In this document: positions 54,601 to 61,690 of the stretch, piece after piece
How positions within the stretch are numbered: position 1 is the first letter of the stretch
How the letters are laid out: each line of letters opens with the position of its first letter
Source of the DNA: Aurelia coerulea
Lineage: Eukaryota; Cnidaria; Scyphozoa; Semaeostomeae; Ulmaridae
Reading direction: 5' to 3'
Length of the DNA: 64,000 bases
Assembly (NCBI GenBank): GCA_039566865.1
Contig: CM076947.1
Span: 22,073,501-22,137,500 of the forward strand
The notes under the pieces: model-generated
The model's input: only the letters and a program-made list of their open reading frames with translations
The model's database searches: none
What the model was told of the DNA's origin: nothing
Made by a program: the position numbers and the translations under genes

Positions 54601-57600
54601 CTCATTAACTTGATGAGGTTTTAAATGTTTCAACATATATAGATCGTTTTGACTGAATTGCATCAAACCAAGTTGCATATGCGATTCATTGATCATATAT
54701 TAATAAGATTTAAGCAATAAACTGTGTTCTGACTTCATATCTTCTTGACAAGTTTACTATCATTTGAACCTCATTAACCTGATGAGGTTTCAAATGTTTC
54801 AACAAATATACCTCGTTTTGACTGAATTACATCAAACCAAGTTTAATATGCGATTCATTAATCATACATTCATAAGATTTAAGCAATAAACTGTGTTCTG
54901 ACTTCATATCTTCTTGACAAGTTTACTATCATTTGAACCTCATTAACCTGATGAGGTTTCAAATGTTTCAACATATATACCTCGTTTTGACTGAATTACA
55001 TCAAACCAATATTCATATGCGATTCATTGATCATATATTCATAAGATTTCAGCCATAAACTCTGTTCTGACTTTATATTTTCTGGACAAGTTTACTATCA
55101 TTTGAACCTCATTAACTTGATGAGGTTTCAAATGTTTCAACATATATAGATCGTTTTGACTGAATTGCATCAAACCAAGTCGCATATGCGATTCATTGTT
55201 CAAATATTAATAAGATTTAAGCAATAAACTGTGTTCTGACTTCATATTTTCTGGACAAGTTTACTATCATTTGAACCTCATTAGCTTGATGAGGTTTCAA
55301 ATGTTTCATCAAATATAGCTCGTTTTGACTGAATTTGACCAAACCAAGTTTCATATTAAATCATTGATCATATATTAATAAGATTTAAGCAATAAACTGT
55401 GTTCTGACTTCATATTTTCTGGAAAAGTTTACTATCATTTGAACCTCATTAGCCTGATGAGGTTTCAAATGTTTCAACAAATATACCTCGTTTTGACTGA
55501 TTTGCATCAAACCAAGTTTAATATGCGATTCGTTAATCATACATTCATAAGATTTCAGCCATAAACTGTGTTCTGACTTCACATCTTCTGGACAAGTTTA
55601 CTATCATTTCAACCTCATTAACCTGATGAGGTTTTAAATGTTTCAACAAATATAGCTCGTTTTGACTGAATTTGACCATACCAAGTTTCATATTAAATTC
55701 ATTGATCATATATTCATAAGATTTCAGCCATAATCTGTGTTCTGACTTCATATTTTCTGGACAAGTTTACTATCATTTGAACCTCATTAACCTGATGAGG
55801 TTTCAAATGTTTCAACATATATAGATCGTTTTGACTGAATTGCATGAAACCAAGTCGCATATGCGATTCATTGATCATATATTAATAAGATTTAAGCAAT
55901 AAACTGTGTTCTGACTTCATATTTTCTGGACAAGTTTACTATCATTTGAACCTCATTAACTTGATGAGGTTTCAAATGTTTCAACATATATAGATCGTTT
56001 TGACTGAATTGCATCAAACCAAGTCGCATATGCAATTCATTGATCATATATTAATAAGATTTAAGCAATAAACTGTGTTCTGACTTCATATTTTCTGGAC
56101 AAGTTTACTATCATTTGAACCTCATTAACCTGATGAGGTTTCAAATGTTTCAACATATATACCTCGTTTTGACTGAATTACATCAAACCAATATTCATAT
56201 GCAATTCATTGATCATATATTCATAAGATTTCAGCCATAAACTGTGTTCTGACTTTATATTTTCTGGACAAGTTTACTATCATTTGAACCTCATTAACTT
56301 GATGAGGTTTTAAATGTTTCAACATATATAGATCGTTTTGACTGAATTGCATCAAACCAAGTTATATATGCGATTCATTGATCATATATTAATAAGATTT
56401 AAGCAATAAACTGTGTTCTGACTTCATATCTTCTGGACAAGTTTACTATCATTTGAACCTCATTAACCTGATGAGGTTTCAAATGTTTCAACAAATATAC
56501 CTCGTTTTGACTGAATTGCATCAAACCAAGTTTAATATGCGATTCGTTAATCATACATTCATAAGATTTCAGCCATAAACTGTGTTCTGACTTCATATTT
56601 TCTGGAAAAGTTTACTATCATTTGAACCTCATTAACCTGATGAGGTTTCAAATGTTTCAACATATATATCGTTTTGACTTAATTACATCAAACCAATATT
56701 CATATGCGATTCATTGATCATATATTCATAAGATTTCAGCCATAAACTCTGTTCTGACTTTATATTTTCTGGACAAGTTTACTATCATTTGAACCTCATT
56801 AACTTGATGAGGTTTCAAATGTTTCAACATATATAGATCGTTTTGACTGAATTGCATCAAACCAAGTCGCATATGCGATTCATTGTTCATATATTAATAA
56901 GATTTAAGCAATAAACTGTGTTCTGACTTCATATTTTCTGGACAAGTTTACTATCATTTGAACCTCATTAACCTGATGAGGTTTCAAATGTTTCAACATA
57001 TATACCTCGTTTTGACTGAATTGCATCAAACCAATATTCATATGCGATTCATTGATCATATATTCATAAGATTTCAGCCATAAACTGTGTTCTGACTTTA
57101 TATTTTCTGGACAAGTTTACTATCATTTGAACCTCATTACCTTGCTGAGGTTTTAAATGTTTCAACATATATAGATCGTTTTGACTGAATTGCATCAAAC
57201 CAAGTTGCATATGCGATTCATTGATCATATATTAATAAGATTTAAGCAATAAACTGTGTTCTGACTTCATATCTTCTGGACAAGTTTACTATCATTTGAA
57301 CCTCATTAACCTGATGAGGTTTCAAATGTTTCAACAAATATAGCTCGTTTTGACTGAATTTGACCAAACCAAGTTTCATATTAAATTCATTGATCATATA
57401 TTAATAAGATTTAAGCAATAAACTGTGTTCTGACATCATATTTTCTGGAAAAGTTTACTATCATTTGAACCTCATTAACCTGATGAGGTTTCAAATGTTT
57501 CAACAAATATACCTCGTTTTGACTGAATTGCATCAAACCAAGTTTAATATGCGATTCGTTAATCATACATTCATAAGATTTCAGCCATAAACTGTGTTCT

Positions 57601-58439
57601 GACTTCATATCTTCTGGACAAGTTTACTATTATTTGAACCTCATTAACCTGATGAGGTTTTAAATGTTTCAACATATATAGATCGTTTTGACTGAATTGC
57701 ATCAAACCAAGTTTCATATGCGATTCATTGATATATTAATAAGATTTAAGCAATAAACTGTGTTCTGACTTCATATTTTCTGGACAAGTTTACTATCAAT
57801 TGAACCTCATTAACCTGATGAGGTTTCAAACTTTTCAACATATATACCTCGTTTTGACTGAATTGCATCAAACCAATATTCATATGCAATTCATTGATCA
57901 TATATTCATAAGATTTCAGCCATAAACTGTGTTCTGACTTCATATTTTCTGGACAAGTTTACTATCATTTGAACCTCATTAGCTTGATGAGGTTTTAAAT
58001 GTCTCAACATATATAGCTCGTTTTGACTGAATTTGACCAAACCAAGTTTCATATTAAATTCATTGATCATATATTCATAAGATTTCAGCCATAAACTGTG
58101 TTCTGACTTCATATTTTCTGGACAAGTTTACTATCATTTGAACCTCATTAACCTGATGAGGTTTTGAATGTTTCAACATATATACCTCGTTTTGACTGAA
58201 TTGCATCAAACCAATATTCATATGCGATTCATTGATCATATATTAATAAGATTTAAGCAATAAACTGTGTTCTGACTTCATATCTTCTGGACAAGTTTAC
58301 TATCATTTGAACCTCATTAACCTGATGAGGTTTCAAATGTTTCAACAAATATAGCTCGTTTTGACTGAATTTGACCAAACCAAGTTTCATATTAAATTCA
58401 TTGATAATATATTCATAAGATTTCAGCAATAAACTGTGT

Positions 58440-59700
58440 TCTGACTTCATATTTTCTGGACAAGTTTACTATCATTCGAACCTGATGAGGTTTCAAATGT
58501 TTCAACAAATATACCTCGTTTTGACTGAATTTGACCAAACTAAGTTTCATATTATATTCATTGATAATATATTCATAAGATTTCAGCAATAAACTGTGTT
58601 CTGACTTCATATTTTCTGGACAAGTTTACTATCATTCGAACCTGATGAGGTTTCAAATGTTTCAACAAATATAGCTCGTTTTGACAGAATTGCATCAAAC
58701 CAAGTTTCATATGCGATTCATTGATATATTAATAAGATTTAAGCAATAAACTGTGTTCTGACTTCATATTTTCTGGACAAGTTTACTATCAATTGAACCT
58801 CATTAACCTGATGAGGTTTTAAATGTTTCAACATATATAGATCGTTTTGACTGAATTGTTTTGACTGAATTTGACCATACCAAGTTTCATATTAAATTCA
58901 TTGATCATATATTCATAAGATTTCAGCCATAATCTGTGTTCTGACTTCATATTTTCTGGACAAGTTTACTATCATTTGAACCTCATTAACCTGATGAGGT
59001 TTCAAATGTTTCAACATATATAGATCGTTTTGACTGAATTGCATGAAACCAAGTCGCATATGCGATTCATTGATCATATATTAATAAGATTTAAGCAATA
59101 AACTGTGTTCTGACTTCATATTTTCTGGACAAGTTTACTATCAATTGAACCTCATTAACCTGATGAGGTTTTAAATGTTTCAACATATATAGATCGTTTT
59201 GACTGAATTGCATCAAACCAAGTTGCATATGCGATTCATTGATCATATATTAATAAGATTTAAGCAATAAACTGTGTTCTGACTTCATATCTTCTGGACA
59301 AGTTTACTATCATTTGAACCTCATTAACTTGATGAGGTTTTAAATGTTTCAACATATATAGATCGTTTTGACTGAATTGCATCAAACCAAGTTGCATATG
59401 CGATTCATTGATCATATATTAATAAGATTTAAGCAATAAACTGTGTTCTGACTTCATATCTTCTGGACAAGTTTACTATCATTTGAACCTCATTAACCTG
59501 ATGAGGTTTCAAATGTTTCAACAAATATAGCTCGTTTTGACTGAATTTGACCAAACCAAGTTTCATATTAAATTCATTGATAATATATTCATAAGATTTC
59601 AGCAATAAACTGTGTTCTGACTTCATATTTTCTGGACAAGTTTACTATCATTCGAACCTGATGAGGTTTCAAATGTTTCAACAAATATAGCTCGTTTTGA
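58440..59700. repeat. Degenerate array edge: 160-bp monomers and a 14-bp duplication
   Basis: Three monomers (at 58,471, 58,631 and 59,647) read ATCATTCGAACCTGATGAGG. They lack 9 bp between two ACCT copies, and the first two are 160 bp apart. The deletion removes the left arm of the dyad present in other monomers. At 58,844-58,871 the block GTTTTGACTGAATT is tandemly duplicated. Irregular units concentrated at one end fit the expectation that array edges are homogenised least. Confidence 0.8.
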
Positions 59701-59931
59701 CAGAATTTGACCAAATCAAGTTTCATATGAAATTCATTGATCATATATTCATAAGATTTTGGCCATAATCTGTGTTCTGACTTTATATTTTCTGGACATG
59801 TTTACTATCATTTGAACCTCATTAACCTGATGAGGTTTCAAATGTTTCAACATATATAGATCGTTTTGACTGAATTGCATCAAACCAAGTTGCATATGCG
59901 ATTCATTGATCATATATTCATAAGATTTCAG

Positions 59932-59936
59932 CCATA
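59932..59936. repeat. Candidate 5-bp target-site duplication, left of MITE
   Basis: CCATA, the last bases of satellite, is repeated at 60,267-60,271 right after the MITE-like element. Five bases alone could match by chance. The support comes from its exact position next to both inverted terminal repeats. Confidence 0.45.
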
Positions 59937-60266
59937 AACACACCCCCGTCCATGTGTCCTGGTACATCCTACCCCGGTGATTTCCTCGGCGAAAAAATTG
60001 GAGGCAAATCGGTCCCCGGACAAGACGTTAATCTCCTCGGTATAAAATGCCTCTCAAGTGAATCCTTGGTTGCAAATTGGCGAACCCCGGGGAGAATTTT
60101 GAGAAAATATGTCCTCGTAAAAACAGTTCCCGCCAATAATTATGCCGTCCTCGTTACCACCCGTTACGTAATTGGAACTCCCCGGTGAAAATTTGACCAT
60201 ATTTTTGGTCACTGAAACCCTGGTGAACATCTGACCTTTCGCTGGGGCACTTAGACGGGGGTGTTT
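59937..60266. mobile_element. MITE-like element at the satellite edge (330 bp)
   Basis: The element has inverted ends, AACACACCCCCGTC (59,937-59,950) and GACGGGGGTGTTT (60,254-60,266). The shared core is CACCCCCGTC, and partial matching extends about 6 bp inward to GTG. The interior is GC-richer than the satellite and repeats a short theme (CCCCGGTGA, TCCCCGGACA, ACCCCGGGGA, CCCCGGTGAAAATTTGACC, CCTGGTGAACATCTGACC). No transposase is encoded; the 78-codon plus-strand frame at 59,952-60,188 has no recognisable motif. Flanking CCATA copies suggest a 5-bp duplication. The superfamily cannot be assigned. Confidence 0.65.
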
Positions 60267-60271
60267 CCATA
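60254..60271. repeat. Right inverted repeat of the MITE and candidate duplication
   Basis: GACGGGGGTGTTT is the reverse complement of the left end, with one 1-base length difference. CCATA follows at 60,267-60,271. The next bases, GTTCTGGAAAG, resemble the satellite TTCTGGAAAG block, so a scrap of satellite may persist beyond the element. Confidence 0.5.
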
Positions 60272-60287
60272 GTTCTGGAAAGATACC

Positions 60288-60306
60288 ATAATAATAATAA
60301 TAATAA
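60288..60306. repeat. (ATA)n / (TTA)n microsatellite, 3' tail of a minus-strand LINE
   Basis: About six ATA units on the plus strand, i.e. TTA/TAT repeats on the minus strand, directly follow AAATAAATTCTTTA at the 3' end of the LINE fragment. CR1/L2-group LINEs commonly end in short tandem repeats instead of poly(A), so this is probably the element's own tail. Confidence 0.65.
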
Positions 60307-60406
60307 AGAATTTATTTAAAGTTTGATACAAAGTTTAGTTTACTCTATAAATAGGGCAACTAATTCAAACCAACTATTTACAAAAATACAATATTTACAA
60401 TTTCCG

Positions 60407-60658
60407 CTACTTACAGATATTACAATTGCAACTGTCTCCATTCCATTGTTTGACATGTATTTTGAACGAGGCTATAGATTGGCTTGACTTTATCTCATCA
60501 GGTAAAGCGTTCCAAAGAATACTGCCTCTGAAGGCAATTGAATTTAAGCCGTTTAAAACCAGTTGTAAGGGAAGAATTGAATATTTGGCATAGGGGCTGG
60601 GAAATGCATTCTGCTGCATCTTTGACCAGTTTTGCGGGGATATCTGTTCCGTTCCGGT
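60407..60658 (-). pseudogene. LINE ORF2 remnant: RT fingers joined to C-terminus out of frame
   Basis: The minus-strand frame ending at TAG (60,407-60,409) is open back to 60,656. Only its last 45 or so residues are homologous to LINE ORF2: the LNSIAFRGSILWNALPDEI block, SFKIHVKQW, and the CxCxxCK end. Upstream of about 60,557 the homologous frame switches to the one reading GTDIPAKLVKDAA, so the product would be nonsense there. It cannot encode a functional RT because all catalytic motifs are deleted. The plus-strand frame at 60,538-60,729 is its antisense shadow. Confidence 0.75.
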
Positions 60659-60742
60659 CTATAAATAAATTCAATGTAGTTGTCTGCTTCAGATATGCAA
60701 GTCAAATGTCCATGGCAAGTACATTATAGACCAGAATGGAAC
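60646..60742. repeat. Short inverted repeat (18-bp arms, 2 mismatches, 61-nt loop)
   Basis: GTTCCGTTCCGGTCTATA (60,646-60,663) is inverted at 60,725-60,742 as TATAGACCAGAATGGAAC. In codon terms the two read I-D-R-N-G-T and I-D-Q-N-G-T, so the right arm may be a second, oppositely oriented scrap of the same LINE RT region. Confidence 0.6.
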
Positions 60743-61008
60743 ATGGAATTCCCGTTCCCATACAAACCCCCCAAAAAATGCTCACATCTTAAAGTTAGCC
60801 TTTGACTGATAGATTAACATTTAGCTTCGAAATATCTGCCAAATAATTTTTATTTCACAGCCCGCCAAAAATGCTAACTTTTTGTACTCTCCCTGTATAT
60901 TTCGAGCTAACACTACAATACATACAAAACGCTATTAATGATGCTACGCATACTGCAGAAAATGCTTTCAACGCAATCGGTCTTAATTTAAAATAAATCT
61001 TCTCCATC
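60743..61008. other. Intergenic DNA with no recognisable gene
   Basis: No supported gene here. Two imperfect direct copies of a CCAAAAATGCT-like motif lie near 60,770 and 60,865. A CCCTGTATA string at about 60,891-60,899 resembles one end of a mariner-type transposon, but the opposite end is not visible. The 65-codon minus-strand frame at 60,855-61,052 runs into the palindromic insertion and is not credible. Confidence 0.6.
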
Positions 61009-61020
61009 TCATTGATGTGA
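61009..61020. repeat. 12-bp target-site duplication, left copy
   Basis: TCATTGATGTGA occurs here and again at 61,231-61,242. The flanking bases differ on both sides, so the duplication is exactly 12 bp and brackets a 210-bp insertion. Confidence 0.85.
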
Positions 61021-61043
61021 TTCGGATGCAAAAAAACGAGAAG

Positions 61044-61099
61044 ATTTAGCACACTGAGGCCTTTCTGACTTGTGTCGTCATCAGAGTGTGACTTTAAAC
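61044..61099 (-). ncRNA. Hammerhead ribozyme-like motif, minus strand (mirror copy)
   Basis: This is the exact mirror of the plus-strand motif through the palindrome centre. The stem I to stem I core occupies 61,050-61,090 on the minus strand, with CTGATGA at 61,078-61,084 and GAAA at 61,062-61,065. A transcript in either direction therefore contains one motif in its downstream half. A transcript crossing the whole palindrome would instead fold into an 87-bp hairpin. Confidence 0.58.
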
Positions 61100-61111
61100 A
61101 GAACTAGTTCT

Positions 61112-61167
61112 GTTTAAAGTCACACTCTGATGACGACACAAGTCAGAAAGGCCTCAGTGTGCTAAAT
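61112..61167 (+). ncRNA. Type I hammerhead ribozyme-like motif, plus strand
   Basis: The order is that of a type I hammerhead. CACACT (61,121-61,126, stem I) is followed by the core CTGATGA (61,127-61,133), then CGAC-ACAA-GTCA (61,134-61,145, stem II of three Watson-Crick pairs and a 4-nt loop). Next come the core GAAA (61,146-61,149), GGCC, TC (predicted cleavage after C61,155, triplet CUC) and AGTGTG (61,156-61,161), which pairs perfectly with stem I. Beyond an internal loop (AAGT opposite C), stem I can extend by GTTTA/TAAAT. Stem III is only A-U closing GGCC. AGGCCT is self-complementary, so two molecules could share a dimeric stem III, as proposed for minimal hammerheads. Weak point: the base pair 10.1-11.1 is C-A, where G-C is usual. 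Confidence 0.62.
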
Positions 61168-61230
61168 CTTCTCGTTTTTTTGCATCCGAATCTCTTTACA
61201 ATTTATTATTAAGTACCTTACCTACCAAAG

Positions 61231-61242
61231 TCATTGATGTGA
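61231..61242. repeat. 12-bp target-site duplication, right copy
   Basis: TCATTGATGTGA, identical to 61,009-61,020. The reconstructed empty site would be CTCCATC, one copy of this 12-mer, then ATGGGCTG. Confidence 0.85.
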
Positions 61243-61490
61243 ATGGGCTGAATGGAAGTTTATGTTAATTCAACCAGGAGCGGGCAAGTACTGTAAAATA
61301 TTTGATCCCAGTTTGTCCAAATTGGAAAAATAACCGGTTCTTTCATCACACAATACGATTCTCCTGCCCAAAACAACCAGTTTTGGGACAAAGGTGAAAT
61401 TTCAAAACCAGTCTTCCTGTTCTATCAATTGTCACAAAAATTGAAGTTTTCCATTTCTTATCAAATCATAATTCTAAAGTTTACCTGAAA
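61243..61490. other. Non-coding stretch with a short dyad
   Basis: No gene recognised. CCCAAAAC (61,367-61,374) and GTTTTGGG (61,380-61,387) form an 8-bp dyad with a 5-nt loop. The CCGGTTTTGGG-like string recurs near 61,693, 61,768 and 62,120, suggesting a degenerate dispersed repeat. Confidence 0.55.
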
Positions 61491-61690
61491 GCTGGTTCTA
61501 CCATAGTCCGCCAAATTTAAACGCAAAAGACCAGTATCTCAAATTTTCACGTAAGCGGTTCTACCTTTGTCGGCCAAATCTAAGGAAAGAAGACCAGAAA
61601 TCCAACTTTTCACCAAAGCGGTTCTAGCTTTGTCCGGTAAATTTCCGAGAGACCAGGATTTCAAATTTTTCACCAAAGCACTTTGTCTGG
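61491..61690. repeat. Degenerate tandem repeat, 60-64-bp unit, about 3 copies
   Basis: Units begin at 61,491, 61,555 and 61,618 with GCTGGTTCTA, GCGGTTCTAC and GCGGTTCTAG. Each continues with a TTTGTCxGCCAAAT-like block, an AGACCAG block and a TTTTCACCAAA block. A partial fourth starts at 61,678. Spacing falls from 64 to 63 to 60 bp. The overlapping 80-84 codon frames on both strands reflect this repeat and have no family signature. Confidence 0.8.

Larger units (their letters stand above)
20118..59936. repeat. 169-bp satellite array, segment 3 (long array up to its edge)
   Basis: About 235 further monomers in the same orientation, with extensive large-scale duplication: offsets of 2,704, 2,534, 3,042, 4,055, 2,872, 1,689 and 8,071 bp link units sharing rare variants. 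Most departures from exact multiples of 169 come from single-base-deleted marker monomers (for example ATTAAATCATTG for ATTAAATTCATTG, and GACAACTTGC for GACAACTTTGC). From about 58,440 onward the array becomes irregular, with 160-bp monomers and a 14-bp duplication. It ends after CAGCCATA at 59,936, where a MITE-like element begins. Confidence 0.96.
60288..60690 (-). mobile_element. Internally deleted CR1/L2-like LINE fragment
   Basis: On the minus strand, the first part (about 60,690 to 60,557) reads GTDIPAKLVKDAAECISQPL and then CQIFNSSLTTG. This is the RT finger region that precedes motif A in LINEs. The second part (60,556 to 60,407) is in another frame and encodes the extreme ORF2 C-terminus, with FRGSILWNALPDEIKSSQSI and a terminal CNCNICK. 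Everything between (palm, thumb, about 1 kb or more in intact relatives) is missing, with the junction near 60,557. An AT-rich tail and (TTA)n follow. This family differs from the poly(A) LINE in the satellite. Confidence 0.78.
61019..61192. repeat. Perfect 174-bp palindrome (87-bp arms, no spacer)
   Basis: All 87 bases of the left arm (61,019-61,105) match the reverse complement of the right arm (61,106-61,192). This was checked base by base, including the A7/T7 run. The outermost two bases (GA/TC) overlap the target-site duplication. Perfect identity without a loop implies a very recent origin, since such palindromes are unstable in cells. Confidence 0.95.
61021..61230 (+). mobile_element. 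Palindromic retroelement-like insertion with hammerhead motifs
   Basis: A 210-bp insertion is bracketed by a 12-bp direct repeat. Bases 61,106-61,230 form a 125-bp segment. Bases 61,021-61,105 are a perfect reverse complement of its first part, abutting without spacer at GAACT|AGTTC (palindrome 61,019-61,192). The last 38 bp (61,193-61,230) are single-copy. Each arm carries a hammerhead-ribozyme-like motif. Hammerhead motifs with very short stem III are known from the terminal repeats of Penelope-like elements and from non-autonomous retrozymes, and Penelope-like insertions often carry inverted partial copies. I infer such an origin. A foldback DNA element is the alternative. No protein is encoded. 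Confidence 0.75.

Noticed and set aside
1..59936. CRISPR-like repeat array
   Set aside because: Repeats are directly adjacent at 169 bp with no unique spacers, and the context is eukaryotic.
1..59936. CTGATGAG in every satellite monomer as a hammerhead core
   Set aside because: No GAAA follows at a possible distance, and no stem I or stem III partners exist. The string is part of the AACCTCAT/ATGAGGTT dyad.
1..59936. Calling the array a centromere
   Set aside because: Monomer size and organisation are compatible, but nothing in the sequence alone (no CENP-B box, no chromatin data) shows it.
632..59967. Dozens of minus-strand 65-121 codon frames with near-identical translations, resembling a tandem gene family
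   Set aside because: They are one satellite monomer read through into the next. 169 bp shifts the frame each unit, all variants are interchangeable with non-coding drift, and the longer ones arise only where a unit has lost a base.
59952..60188. 78-codon plus-strand frame in the MITE-like element
   Set aside because: No recognisable motif. It lies inside a short element with inverted ends and repeated CCCCGG strings.
60538..60729. 63-codon plus-strand frame
   Set aside because: Antisense of the LINE remnant, whose minus-strand translation shows clear RT and C-terminal motifs.
60885..60900. CCCTGTATA as the end of a mariner-type transposon
   Set aside because: Only one end is visible. No matching inverted repeat, TA duplication pair or transposase was found.
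60855..61052. 65-codon minus-strand frame
   Set aside because: It begins inside the palindromic insertion and crosses the target-site duplication, so it cannot be an ancestral gene.
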